Position numbers and translations under genes: made by a program. 58,760 nt of DNA, taken from positions 1 to 58,760 of the forward strand of contig NZ_WOFB01000021.1 of NCBI RefSeq assembly GCF_009733865.1, written 5' to 3'. Each line of letters opens with the position of its first letter. Positions within the stretch are counted from its first letter, which is position 1. The notes under the pieces were generated by a model. It worked only from the letters and a program-made list of their open reading frames with translations, was not told where the DNA came from and searched no databases. This DNA is from Oceanobacillus salinisoli. Lineage in GTDB: Bacteria; Bacillota; Bacilli; Bacillales; Amphibacillaceae. This document shows positions 9,716-18,469 of this stretch, one piece after another.

Positions 9716-10654
9716 TTATTTATTTTCATCTTCGTTTTTTTCCTCACCATCTTCATCTCTCTGCAAAGCGGAAAAGTTAGGATAAGATGGAGGAGTAGGA
9801 TAATCAAATGCCGAATCCGTATTAGCTGCAGGGTATGGAGTTGGATACATCTGAGCCCCCATAAAAGGATCGGTATTTAACATTGGCTGGTAGCTGCTAA
9901 AGTTCTGTGTTGGATAGTAATCGGCCGGTGCGGTCATTGCTGGCGCTTGAGACGATGTTCCTCCACAACCACAATCATCTACTGCCAGCTGTGCTGGTAA
10001 TGCTGGTTGCTGGGGTGCTGGTGGCATAAATGTATCTGGCATCATCATCGGATGCGGCATTGGCGGATGACACGGATGTACATAGAAACAACATGGCATC
10101 ATAGGTGGCATCGGCTGAATCATTGGCTGGTGTACTGGTGCGTGTACTGGAGGCTGGTACATCGGTTGTTTCGGTGGATATGGTTTGTGTGATGGCTGTT
10201 TTTTAACTGGTTCTTTCACTTCTTTTTTTACCTTTTCTTTTTTAGGTTCTTCTTTCGCCTTTGGTTTTGGGTAGCTCGGCATTTGCGGAAAATTAAATTC
10301 GAAATCAAAATCCTGGTCAATGATAGGCATTTGCATAATCTGTTGTGTCGGCATTTTTGGCGGCTGAACTGGCATTTCAGGTTTTACTATTTTTTTCTTT
10401 TCTTTATCGTCTTCATGGATGACAGGCATTGGTTTTGGACTGACATCTTTGTAAGGTTTCTTTATTTCTTTCTGTGCTTGCGTTTCCTTTTTAACTGCTT
10501 TTGCTGTACTTGGTATTTTAATTTTCATACCTGGCATAATCATATCCGGACTAGCCAAGTGGGAATTCACTTGCTTTAATTCTTCAAAATCGACACCGTA
10601 TTGTTTGGACAGCTCCCATAGTGTGTCTCCCTTTTGAACAACGTGTATCTTCAA
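9716..10654 (-). CDS. safA: SafA-like LysM spore coat assembly protein
   Basis: SafA is an inner-coat morphogenetic protein that localises at the cortex/coat boundary and recruits inner-coat proteins. The 312-residue product starts with a LysM domain (KIHVVQKGDTLWELSKQYGV to IMPGMKIKIPS, residues 2-50). A Lys/Glu/Pro linker follows, then a low-complexity tail rich in Pro, Met, His and Tyr with a Cys patch (PCCFYVHPCHPPMPHP) and DDCGCGG. The start is the TTG at 10654: it gives the family N-terminus MKIHVVQKGD and has AAAGGAG upstream. Longer frames to 10735 begin inside the RBS or promoter region. A SigE-like promoter lies about 80 bp upstream. Confidence 0.9.
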   Translation of the reverse strand: MKIHVVQKGDTLWELSKQYGVDFEELKQVNSHLASPDMIMPGMKIKIPSTAKAVKKETQAQKEIKKPYKDVSPKPMPVIHEDDKEKKKIVKPEMPVQPPKMPTQQIMQMPIIDQDFDFEFNFPQMPSYPKPKAKEEPKKEKVKKEVKEPVKKQPSHKPYPPKQPMYQPPVHAPVHQPMIQPMPPMMPCCFYVHPCHPPMPHPMMMPDTFMPPAPQQPALPAQLAVDDCGCGGTSSQAPAMTAPADYYPTQNFSSYQPMLNTDPFMGAQMYPTPYPAANTDSAFDYPTPPSYPNFSALQRDEDGEEKNEDENK

Positions 10655-10734
10655 AACGAACCATACTCCTTTCATTTTTATAACTGGGCTAATTACTATA
10701 TCAACATATGCAGGAAAAATAAAAATGTTGACCA

Positions 10735-10763
10735 ATTGTATGATAATCTAAAAAAGAATTAGA
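10735..10763 (-). promoter_or_regulatory. Likely SigE promoter of safA
   Basis: The minus strand shows CATACAAT, a perfect match to the SigE -10 consensus, 14 bases after TCTAATT (5 of 7 to KMATATT). It lies about 80 bp upstream of the safA TTG. In B. subtilis safA is transcribed by SigE in the mother cell, which fits. Confidence 0.6.
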
Positions 10764-10897
10764 AAAAGTCGTATTAACTTTTTGTATAGTGAATGAGTTT
10801 GTTTTAAATTTTTGCTATAACTATTTCAACTTAGCTTAAATGTTACACTGTACTAACGCGTTAAAAAATGAGGCTGCGAGAAAAGAGTTTTAGTTAA

Positions 10898-10955
10898 AAA
10901 AATCCGAACCATAATTCAAAATTCTTCAGTTAGAATTTGAATTGGTTCGGATTTT
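10898..10955 (-). terminator. Long palindromic terminator, TCCGAAC family, copy 1
   Basis: AAAATCCGAACCA...TTCAAAATTCT pairs with AGAATTTGAATTGGTTCGGATTTT in a stem of over 20 bp. On the minus strand it ends in a run of 7 T. It follows pheA (stop 11081). Closely related palindromes occur at 17577-17637 and 36553-36611, so this is a sequence family as well as a terminator. Confidence 0.75.
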
Positions 10956-10972
10956 CACTTCTTATACTGGTT

Positions 10973-11066
10973 TCTAAAAGATTGTGCCTGTAGTTACCCG
11001 TCCCACCGAAGAGATGTCTTGCTTTTCTTACCAAATACATAAACTGCGAACTAGTATTGTGCAACG
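10973..11066 (-). repeat. Repeat tail module plus CGCAGT end
   Basis: On the minus strand: ATACTAGTTCGCAGTTTATG, then TATTTGG, CTTCGGTGGGACGGGTAAC and ATCTTTTAGAAA. The same string, with small changes, flanks the type A repeats at 50290-50360 and 55418-55500. Here it stands alone between pheA and its terminator hairpin. No gene is seen elsewhere in 10655-11080. Confidence 0.7.
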
Positions 11067-11080
11067 TTGATTACATATTT

Positions 11081-11935
11081 CTATAATTGCATATGATAAA
11101 CCGGATAGGTTCCCAAAAGCGTAACATTACAGCCCAATGCTTCCAGTTCCGCTTTCACTCCAGGAAATAAGACATCATCATATTGCTGTTCTACATCAAC
11201 GACAAAGAAATAATTACCCAGACCAGTTTTAGTTGGGCGTGATTCAATTTTAGATAAATTCATTTTTCGCCATGCAAATGCAGATAAAATTTGATGCAGG
11301 GCACCAGGCTCATCATCAGGCAAGGTAATTAATAAACTCGTCTTTTCCCCTTGCATGTTATGTTTAATCTTCAATAATTCTTTATTTTTTGTAAGTACAA
11401 CAAATCTCGTATGATTGTTAGGGTAATCGTGAATATTCTCCTTTAGAATTTGCAGCTGATATTCACTTGCAGCTAGGCGATTGCCAATTGCTGCAATAGG
11501 TTTTTCACCATTGTCACTAACAAGCTCTGCTGCTTTCCCAGTCGACGAAGAATAGTGAATCGACGCATCAGGCAAGTACTTATGAATAAACTGGTGACAT
11601 TGTGCAATAGCATGACTGTGTGAGTGAATTTCTTTAATATCAGAGTACTCACCAGAAAAATTGGGATGTACTAATAAGTGCTGCTGAATCGGAACAACAA
11701 TTTCAGCCATTACCGGTAGTCTTACTTGATGAACAAGATAGTCAACCGTTAACTGAACGGTACCTTCAATCGCATTCTCCAAAGGCACCACACCGATATC
11801 AATTGACCCATCTTTGACTGCATCAATACACTCTGGAATCGTGTTGAAACTTACTTTTTCTTCTCCATTAAAAGCAGAATCAACTGCTAGTTTTGTAAAT
11901 GTTCCCCTTGGTCCTAAATATCCAATTGTAGTCAA
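11081..11935 (-). CDS. pheA: Prephenate dehydratase
   Basis: PheA converts prephenate to phenylpyruvate in phenylalanine synthesis. The 284-residue monofunctional enzyme begins MTTIGYLGPRGTFT. It has the catalytic TRF motif (NHTRFVVL, about residue 173) and a C-terminal ACT domain with GALHQILSAF and the phenylalanine-binding ESRPTK (about 230). It starts at a TTG with GAGGGGG upstream. It follows obg, as in B. subtilis, but the ACT-domain gene pheB found between them there is absent; the gap is only 40 bp. Confidence 0.96.
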   Translation of the reverse strand: MTTIGYLGPRGTFTKLAVDSAFNGEEKVSFNTIPECIDAVKDGSIDIGVVPLENAIEGTVQLTVDYLVHQVRLPVMAEIVVPIQQHLLVHPNFSGEYSDIKEIHSHSHAIAQCHQFIHKYLPDASIHYSSSTGKAAELVSDNGEKPIAAIGNRLAASEYQLQILKENIHDYPNNHTRFVVLTKNKELLKIKHNMQGEKTSLLITLPDDEPGALHQILSAFAWRKMNLSKIESRPTKTGLGNYFFVVDVEQQYDDVLFPGVKAELEALGCNVTLLGTYPVYHMQL

Positions 11936-11975
11936 AAAGCTTCCCCCTCATCACTATCAAAAGCATTAATCTTAT

Positions 11976-13256
11976 CTATTCAATGAATTCAAATTCAAAA
12001 TCAAGTAATCGAATGATGTCTCCATCTTTTGCCCCACGTTGTCTGAGTGCATCATCCACTCCCATCGTGCGGAGCTGACGAGAAAAGCGCTGTACAGCTT
12101 CATCCCGTGCAAAATCGGTCATCTTAAACAGTTTTTCTATTTTAGTACCTGATAAAACATAAGCACCGTCATCATCTCTCGAAATTTGGAATGGATCCTC
12201 TTCTTTTTGATAACGATAAACCACTTCTTTTTCCGTCTCTTCGATATCCGGTGCAGCTTTCGGAATCATCTCTAATCTATCTGCAACAGCAAAAAGAATC
12301 TCCCGCACTCCTTCTTTTGTCAGTGCAGAAATTTCATAAACAGGAATATCTTCTTCCAATTTCTCTTTAAACTGTTTTAAATTTTCTTTTGCACCAGGCA
12401 TGTCCATTTTGTTTGCTGCGATAATTTGTGGTCGCTTTAATAAGCTGGAATCATACTCATTTAGTTCATTATTGATTTTTTTATAATCCTCGTATGGGTC
12501 TCTGCCTTCCATACTTGCCATATCAATTACATGAACAATTAATCTTGTGCGCTCAACATGACGAAGAAATTGATGGCCTAAACCAACTCCCTCATGTGCA
12601 CCTTCAATCAAACCAGGTAAATCTGCCATCACAAAACTTCGGTGGTCTTCCGTTTCCACTACACCGAGGTTCGGGGATAACGTTGTGAAATGGTAGTCAG
12701 CAATCTTCGGTTTTGCAGCACTGACTACGGAAATAAATGTGGACTTACCGACACTTGGGAATCCTACCAGGCCAACATCTGCAATCACTTTTAATTCTAC
12801 TTTTATATTGCGCTCCTCTCCTGGTTCCCCGTTTTCCGCAAATTCCGGGGCTGGATTTCTTGGTGTTGCAAATCGCGAGTTGCCTCGACCGCCCCGACCA
12901 CCTCGCACAATAACTGCACGTTGACCGTGTGCAGTTAAATCAGCAATCATTTCTTCTGTTTCTTCATCATAAACAGTTGTACCCGGTGGAACAGGAATGA
13001 CTAATGGATCCGCATTTCTCCCATGCTGATTCTTACTCATTCCGTTTTCACCGCGTTTTCCTTTAAAATGACGATTATATCGAAAATCCATTAAAGTATT
13101 AAGCCCTTCATCTACCTCAAATACAATGTCTGCACCATTTCCTCCGTCCCCTCCTGCTGGGCCACCCTTAGGAACATATTTCTCTCTCCGGTATGCAACA
13201 AGCCCGTTTCCACCATCTCCAGCTTTCACATACACACGTACCTGATCTACAAACAT
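11976..13256 (-). CDS. obgE: Obg GTPase
   Basis: Obg is an essential ribosome-associated GTPase involved in 50S assembly; in Bacillus it is also needed for sporulation initiation and stress signalling. The 426-residue product has the glycine-rich Obg fold ([19 protein letters not shown], residues 32-50; [13 protein letters not shown] near 118). The G domain has G1 GFPSVGKST (about 165), DLPG (about 212) and NKMD (about 281). The C-terminal OCT domain ends in an acidic tail. It lies 10 bp downstream of spo0B, the same obg-spo0B pairing as in B. subtilis. Confidence 0.97.
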   Translation of the reverse strand: MFVDQVRVYVKAGDGGNGLVAYRREKYVPKGGPAGGDGGNGADIVFEVDEGLNTLMDFRYNRHFKGKRGENGMSKNQHGRNADPLVIPVPPGTTVYDEETEEMIADLTAHGQRAVIVRGGRGGRGNSRFATPRNPAPEFAENGEPGEERNIKVELKVIADVGLVGFPSVGKSTFISVVSAAKPKIADYHFTTLSPNLGVVETEDHRSFVMADLPGLIEGAHEGVGLGHQFLRHVERTRLIVHVIDMASMEGRDPYEDYKKINNELNEYDSSLLKRPQIIAANKMDMPGAKENLKQFKEKLEEDIPVYEISALTKEGVREILFAVADRLEMIPKAAPDIEETEKEVVYRYQKEEDPFQISRDDDGAYVLSGTKIEKLFKMTDFARDEAVQRFSRQLRTMGVDDALRQRGAKDGDIIRLLDFEFEFIE

Positions 13257-13266
13257 TTAATTCACC

Positions 13267-13800
13267 TCACTCTTTCCTTGGTACTAGAATACGACAAACC
13301 ATTCCATCCTCTTGATTTATTACTTCAATACGTGCATCTTTATTTTCCTCATTAATATTCAAAGTATGAACCTCATCCAGCAATCCGTTGATAATTAATA
13401 AGACCTCCACTGTATATGTTTCTTCCTTATCATTGATAGTCAATTCTACGTCATATAGCTCAGATGGGTCACCTATTTTCTCGCAGTAATCCATAATCTG
13501 CTTGCATTTCATATATAACACGTTATCCAGATTCTGTAGCGATTGATTATCAATATGTATATTATACGTCATACGAAAATTATCATAGGCGTGATTAAAT
13601 TGAATGAGCCATAAAATTAATTTTGGTGACTGCAAACTAATTAATTTCCGCTCTTCATTAAAATGAGAAAATAATTCATCCATCTTATCTTGCGCTTTAT
13701 TTATTTTACCCATATTAAGGTAACCATGTACAAGCTGAAGTTTATTCATTAAGTCATGACGATAATGCTGCAGCAATCGAACGACTTCCAGATCTTCCAT
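13267..13800 (-). CDS. spo0B: Sporulation initiation phosphotransferase Spo0B
   Basis: Spo0B relays phosphate from Spo0F to Spo0A in the sporulation phosphorelay. The 177-residue protein has the four-helix-bundle start with the phospho-accepting His in LLQHYRHDLMNKLQLVHGYL (the His of RHDLMN, residue 15), followed by a degenerate kinase-like C-terminal domain. The ATG at 13800 has a nearby GGAGGAG. The protein is somewhat divergent, as is usual for Spo0B, but the H-box and the rpmA-spo0B-obg order make the call firm. Confidence 0.92.
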   Translation of the reverse strand: MEDLEVVRLLQHYRHDLMNKLQLVHGYLNMGKINKAQDKMDELFSHFNEERKLISLQSPKLILWLIQFNHAYDNFRMTYNIHIDNQSLQNLDNVLYMKCKQIMDYCEKIGDPSELYDVELTINDKEETYTVEVLLIINGLLDEVHTLNINEENKDARIEVINQEDGMVCRILVPRKE

Positions 13801-13911
13801 ATTTTCTCCTCCCCATTACTATGAAAGTATAGCAGAAATGCTAGGAAAGTCCATTTAAAAACAAAAACAATCCATGATCATGGCTACTAAAAGCACACTT
13901 ATACTCTTTTT

Positions 13912-13959
13912 AGAAAAATCCGCATAACTCATCTTTTATCAAATGAGTTCGTTTTTCTT
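13912..13959. repeat. Palindromic repeat, copy 2 (AGAAAAATCCGCATAACTC family)
   Basis: AGAAAAATCCGCATAACTCAT pairs imperfectly with ATGAGTTCGTTTTTCT. It is followed by TATACTTTCCTAACGTG, the same suffix found near 9655. It lies between the rpmA terminator and spo0B and could itself act as a second terminator. Confidence 0.6.
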
Positions 13960-13985
13960 ATACTTTCCTAACGTGGAGCAAAAGT

Positions 13986-14022
13986 AAAAAACTCCAGCCA
14001 ATTGGTTGACTGGAGTTTTTTT
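13986..14022 (-). terminator. Terminator of the rplU-ysxB-rpmA operon
   Basis: The stem AAAACTCCAGCCA / TGACTGGAGTTTT is flanked by A and T runs, immediately after the rpmA stop. Confidence 0.85.
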
Positions 14023-14031
14023 CTATATTAC

Positions 14032-14665
<634 letters not shown>

Positions 14666-14677
14666 ATGCTTATATCC

Positions 14678-14986
14678 TTACGCATTAATTTTTTCAATTA
14701 CTAATTTTGTATAAGGTTGACGATGACCTTGTTTACGGTGATAGTTTTTCTTCGGTTTGAATTTAACAACTGTAACTTTCTTTCTGCGACCTTGTTTTTC
14801 AACTTTGGCAGTTACAGTAGCACCTTCAACATACGGAGATCCAACCTTAACATCGTCTCCACCTACGAAAAGAACTTTATCAAATGTTACAGATTCGTTT
14901 TGATCAGCAGCAATTTTTTCTACGTAAATTTCCTGGCCTTCTTCAACTTTTACCTGTTTTCCACCTGTTTCGATAATTGCGTACAT
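14678..14986 (-). CDS. rplU: 50S ribosomal protein L21
   Basis: L21 is a 23S rRNA-binding protein. The 102-residue product begins [18 protein letters not shown] and ends with the basic block [21 protein letters not shown] strong RBS (AAGGAGGTG) precedes the ATG. It heads the operon rplU-ysxB-rpmA and has a structured leader that in Bacillus is thought to mediate autoregulation by L21. Confidence 0.98.
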   Translation of the reverse strand: MYAIIETGGKQVKVEEGQEIYVEKIAADQNESVTFDKVLFVGGDDVKVGSPYVEGATVTAKVEKQGRRKKVTVVKFKPKKNYHRKQGHRQPYTKLVIEKINA

Positions 14987-14994
14987 CCTTGCAC

Positions 14995-15094
14995 CTCCTT
15001 AATCACTCAGACTCGCCATGCAGGTACTCTATTTACTTAGAGTTTATAAAAACCTGTTTTGCGCGGTTGTAGCACTGGTGCTACTTCGTATAAC
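14995..15094 (-). ncRNA. L21 (rplU) mRNA leader
   Basis: Between the predicted start site (about 15094) and the rplU RBS the minus strand has a compact stem (AGTAGCACCAGTGCTAC), then CGCGCAAAACAGG, a stem AACTCTAAGTAAATAGAGT, and a GGCGAGTC segment. Layout and these blocks match my memory of the L21 leader family; no covariance search was possible. Confidence 0.65.
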
Positions 15095-15100
15095 ATAATG

Positions 15101-15129
15101 ATGTTATCATCTATTCATCCCTTTGTCAA
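15101..15129 (-). promoter_or_regulatory. SigA promoter of rplU-ysxB-rpmA
   Basis: TTGACA is separated by 17 bases from TAACAT with an upstream TG (extended -10) on the minus strand. It lies just upstream of the L21 leader. Confidence 0.65.
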
Positions 15130-15141
15130 GGGCATGTCAAA

Positions 15142-16008
15142 TTAATGAATATTATTGACAAAAACCTCTCCTATCGGCTGATTATACTGTTTTTTATAAA
15201 AGAAGGAATACAAACAATCATTTTCATCTATAACCATACGTTGTCTATCAGAATTAGTAATGTAAATGGAATGCTTTCTTCCCCGTCTAAATTGGGAAAA
15301 TACATCCATTATCGTAGAATCAGACGAAACACGGATAGGCTGTATTTTAGAAGCATGGGATGCTCCTTCATATCGATGGAGGAGAAAACGCATAAACACG
15401 TAATACCTTTGTTTCCATTCCCTTCTATTTTCCATCAATAGAAAAATCATAATCAACATTGTACTCAATGTAAAAGAGTATACAGCAATTTGCAAAATAA
15501 GAAAACTGATACTTAATAAAACAGAAGAGATAATAACTGAATAGTGTGCTTTTTTATATGGTAAAAACTTAGAAAGCATTAATAATAATAGCTTACCGCC
15601 ATCCAACGGCCAAATTGGGAGTAAATTAAATAAGAGAATAACAGAGTTATAATGTATGGCTGTTTCTATCATACTAGATGGTATGAATGTTAGAAAAGAC
15701 AAAAAAAATAGAAGCAGGTGAATAATTACATGCTGAAATGGTCCTGCTATCGTCACCAGCGCTTCTTCTTTTATTGGACGGTTACCATGTTCATCCGTGT
15801 CTAATACACCGCCAAATACCCATAGCATAATACCATTAATTCGCCATTTAAAATGCCTTGCCATAACATAATGACCGAGCTCATGGATGAAAACAATGGT
15901 CAAAATGATGGCGAGTTCCAAAAATGTACCTGTGATAAAAGAAATAAATATAAATATTAATAATATTGGATGAATGTGTATTTTTGGAAAAACATTATGG
16001 CTGTTCAT
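15142..16008 (-). CDS. spoIVFB: Stage IV sporulation intramembrane metalloprotease SpoIVFB
   Basis: SpoIVFB is the S2P-type (M50) protease that cleaves pro-SigK in the outer forespore membrane. The 288-residue protein has several membrane segments, the zinc motif FIHELGHYVMARH (about residue 43), the second metal-binding block LPIWPLDGGK (about 133), and a C-terminal cytosolic CBS-like domain. Its start overlaps the spoIVFA stop, implying translational coupling. The ATG at 16008 is preferred; an adjacent TTG at 16011 is also possible. The substrate gene sigK is outside the window, but the SigK-dependent gene gerE is present at 50802. Confidence 0.93.
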   Translation of the reverse strand: MNSHNVFPKIHIHPILLIFIFISFITGTFLELAIILTIVFIHELGHYVMARHFKWRINGIMLWVFGGVLDTDEHGNRPIKEEALVTIAGPFQHVIIHLLLFFLSFLTFIPSSMIETAIHYNSVILLFNLLPIWPLDGGKLLLLMLSKFLPYKKAHYSVIISSVLLSISFLILQIAVYSFTLSTMLIMIFLLMENRREWKQRYYVFMRFLLHRYEGASHASKIQPIRVSSDSTIMDVFSQFRRGRKHSIYITNSDRQRMVIDENDCLYSFFYKKQYNQPIGEVFVNNIH

Positions 16009-16762
16009 CAACTTGAATCACCTGAACAGGATCGATAAATTCATTATCTTTTTCGATTGAAAAATACACCGTTTGGCTATCAGCAGTTGGCTGGAACGTG
16101 CCTAATGGCTGGTTATTGGTCACAAATTGATAAAGGTGAACATCAATATCACTTAAATGACCATAGCTCGAAGTCGTTCCATCGGCATGTTGAACAATGA
16201 CCGTTTTTTCCGTCTCGCGATCATTCCCAGCAAAAATGACAATGCCTTCGCGAAGAGCAGAAACTTCCGTTGTTTCACCTGGTGTAATCATAATTCCCTT
16301 TCCATTCGAATGAAAAGATTCTGTAATGCTTCCACTGACTGGAAGTGCTAAGGATTCACTTCTATTGCCTGATTCTACTTGTTCAGGGGAAAAGGCCATG
16401 GGGTTACCGAATGTTTCACGATACCACTGATTCACCTGTGCAAAAGGAAATTCGTTTGTTAAGACACTGCTCGTCCATTCTTTAGGCGTCTCCAACACTT
16501 GTGAATCACTTTGATAAAGCAATGCTGTACCTAAAAATAACATCACCGACAACATTCCCTTTAACACAATTCCTGTAACCATACTGCCATTTCTTTCGCT
16601 TGGAGTCATTTCCTCCGCGAAAAAAGGATAATACCCATGCTTCTCTTCTTCTTGGGGGAGTGCTGGATAGATTTTTCTCATTTCATTGTCGTTTGTAATA
16701 GACCCCCGCATTTTCTTTCGTCTTTCGATTGATTTTCGTACTTTTTTAACGCCTTTATCCAT
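15995..16762 (-). CDS. spoIVFA: Stage IV sporulation regulator SpoIVFA
   Basis: SpoIVFA is the membrane partner that holds SpoIVFB inactive until the forespore signal arrives. The 255-residue product has a basic cytosolic N-terminus, one membrane helix (about residues 80-98, GIVLKGMLSVMLFLGTALLY), and a LytM/M23-like extracellular domain (IVQHADGTTSSYGHLSD) that is probably non-catalytic. The ATG at 16762 gives the usual N-terminus MDKGVKKVRK and has GTGAGG upstream; the longer frame to 16885 runs through the promoter region. It overlaps spoIVFB. Confidence 0.9.
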   Translation of the reverse strand: MDKGVKKVRKSIERRKKMRGSITNDNEMRKIYPALPQEEEKHGYYPFFAEEMTPSERNGSMVTGIVLKGMLSVMLFLGTALLYQSDSQVLETPKEWTSSVLTNEFPFAQVNQWYRETFGNPMAFSPEQVESGNRSESLALPVSGSITESFHSNGKGIMITPGETTEVSALREGIVIFAGNDRETEKTVIVQHADGTTSSYGHLSDIDVHLYQFVTNNQPLGTFQPTADSQTVYFSIEKDNEFIDPVQVIQVDEQP

Positions 16763-16794
16763 TGTCCTCACTATCCTTCGCAAACATTTGTACA

Positions 16795-16823
16795 AGTATA
16801 TGTGACAAGAAGCAGACATATGA
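16795..16823 (-). promoter_or_regulatory. Likely SigE promoter of spoIVFA-spoIVFB
   Basis: On the minus strand TCATATG is followed after 14 bases by CATATACT, a good match to KMATATT-N14-CATACANT. It lies about 33 bp upstream of the spoIVFA ATG. The spoIVF operon is SigE-dependent in B. subtilis. Confidence 0.6.
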
Positions 16824-16942
16824 ATACAAAAACATGAGTTAAAGAAGGAAAAGCTAAAAACAGAAGCTGCAACATTACAAAACACTCCGTTCTTAAAGCA
16901 AAGGATTTCACGATGATTTTCGTAAGTTTCGCAATTCTAACA

Positions 16943-17118
16943 GCGCAGTAGATATAAACTGTTACATAACTTTAGATGCTGTTGGAGCATCAATTTACCG
17001 CTCCGGAGACACACTACGCTTTCCGCGGGTGACCCGTGAGCCTCCTCGTACTGTCTTCTTTAGGGGTCTTACTTTGGCCACTTTTCCCACAGGAGTCTCC
17101 GTGTATTTCCTCCGCTGG
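16943..17118 (-). repeat. Type B intergenic repeat with palindrome leader
   Basis: The copy begins with the palindrome GCAGTAGATATAAACTG at 16945-16961, followed by a link through TTGGAGCATCAATTTA. The type B body from 16998 (CCGCTCCGGAGACACAC) to 17118 (GTGTATTTCCTCCGCTGG) has imperfect inverted termini. The core GTGAGCCTCCTCG is in the middle. The order palindrome, link, type B recurs inverted at 27061-27190 and in part at 58530-58760. Confidence 0.75.
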
Positions 17119-17341
17119 TGTGAGCTATTCAACTTTCTACGGATGTTACTAATTGATGTTTGATTAGATTAAAAAAACATATTTTCCCCTAAAATACAAA
17201 GCTAGATTTCTTACGAGCAGAAAGTAATCTGGTTGAGTACGTATTTTGTTACTTAGTTAAGTAAGGTCTCACTTGAGGTGAAAAAACGTCCTAATTACAG
17301 GTTATAGCTAAACATTAATTCAGAAAGACAATACCAGCGTA

Positions 17342-17446
17342 GGCAGAATACATAGACTCCTGTGGAATAGCACGTTCCAGACCTGAGCAGCGGCGGTTTT
17401 CCGCGAGGAGGCTGAGGTCGTGCCCACGAACCGCAAGTATTCTGCC
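17342..17446 (+). repeat. Hybrid A/B repeat with perfect 10-bp inverted ends
   Basis: GGCAGAATAC at 17342 and GTATTCTGCC at 17437 form a perfect terminal inverted repeat around a 105-bp unit. Inside are ATAGACTCCTG, the type A string CAGACCTGAGCAGCGG and the shared core CGAGGAGGCTGAGG. It is preceded by ACCAGCG, as in type B. Confidence 0.7.
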
Positions 17447-17507
17447 GGAGTTGAATGCAACACGCTATCATCATTAGAACAAGCGAGAGCTACTCTAAGA
17501 AGTTTCT

Positions 17508-17572
17508 TTAATTCGCAGTTTATGTATTTAGTGACAAAAGCAACAAATCTTCGGTGGGATCCTAACGTGTAA
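17508..17572 (+). repeat. Repeat tail module fused to CCTAACGTG suffix
   Basis: CGCAGTTTATGTATTTAGTG and CAACAAATCTTCGGTGGGAT are the tail module; it then jumps to CCTAACGTG, the suffix of the palindromic repeats at 9655 and 13972. The whole 16763-17668 spacer (906 bp) contains only repeats, promoter and terminator; no gene is seen. Confidence 0.6.
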
Positions 17573-17576
17573 AAAG

Positions 17577-17637
17577 AAAAAATCCGAACGAATTCAAATT
17601 CTAACGGAAGAAATTTGAATCATGGTTCGGATTTTTC
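17577..17637 (-). terminator. Long palindromic terminator, TCCGAAC family, copy 2 (after minD)
   Basis: AAAAATCCGAAC...TTCAAATTCT pairs with an AAATTTGAAT...GTTCGGATTTTT arm; the minus-strand side ends in TTTTTTCTTTTT. It is about 30 bp past the minD stop. Confidence 0.8.
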
Positions 17638-17668
17638 TTTAACTGAAACCCTCTCAGTTTCTCTCAAT

Positions 17669-18469
17669 CTATGCTCTTATACCAAAGAATTTTTTCACCT
17701 TTTGAAACATTCCTTTTTCATCTTCCAACGATTGTAAAGGTACTGTTTCTCCAAGTATTCTGCGAGCAATATTTCGATACGCAATGGAAGATTTAGTATT
17801 TGGGTGCAAGGCAACTGGTTCTCCCTTATTGGACGCTTTAATTACTTCTTCATCATCAATAACAACGCCAATTAAATCAATAGAAAGTAATTGAACAATG
17901 TCATCAATATCTATCATGTCGCCTGATTTCATCATATGATTGCGAATACGATTAATAATCAGTCTTGGTGGTTCTTTCATATCCTCTTTTTCTATTAAAC
18001 CAATAATTCGATCGGCATCTCTAACACTGGATTTTTCTGGTGTAGTGACAACAATGGCACGATCGGCACCAGCAATTGCATTTTGAAAACCTTGTTCGAT
18101 CCCTGCAGGACAATCAATAATTATGTAATCATACTCTTGTTTTAGTTCCGAAATAATTTTTTTCATACCATCGGTTGTAACAGCAGTTTTATCGCTCGTT
18201 TGTGCTGCTGGAAGCAAGGTCAAATAATCAAATCGCTTGTCTTTAATTAATGCCTGTTTTAATTTGCATCGCTCTTCAATTACATCGACAATATCATAAA
18301 TAATTCGATTTTCCAGGCCCATAACTACATCCAGATTTCGCAAACCAATATCTGTATCTATTAAACATACTTTTTTCTCCATTAATGCTAACGCAGTTCC
18401 AATATTAGCTGATGTAGTTGTTTTACCAACGCCGCCTTTACCAGAAGTAATTACGATTGCCTCACCCAT
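17669..18469 (-). CDS. minD: Septum site-determining ATPase MinD
   Basis: MinD is the ParA-like membrane ATPase that recruits MinC and, with DivIVA/MinJ in Bacillus, blocks polar division. The 266-residue protein has the deviant Walker A TSGKGGVGKTT (residues 8-18), the switch region DTDIGLRNLDVVMGLE (about 38), IDCPAGIEQG (about 117), and a C-terminal amphipathic membrane-targeting helix (FQKVKKFFGI). The ATG at 18469 has AAAGGAG upstream. The minC stop lies 8 bases inside minD, so the two are translationally coupled. Confidence 0.98.
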   Translation of the reverse strand: MGEAIVITSGKGGVGKTTTSANIGTALALMEKKVCLIDTDIGLRNLDVVMGLENRIIYDIVDVIEERCKLKQALIKDKRFDYLTLLPAAQTSDKTAVTTDGMKKIISELKQEYDYIIIDCPAGIEQGFQNAIAGADRAIVVTTPEKSSVRDADRIIGLIEKEDMKEPPRLIINRIRNHMMKSGDMIDIDDIVQLLSIDLIGVVIDDEEVIKASNKGEPVALHPNTKSSIAYRNIARRILGETVPLQSLEDEKGMFQKVKKFFGIRA

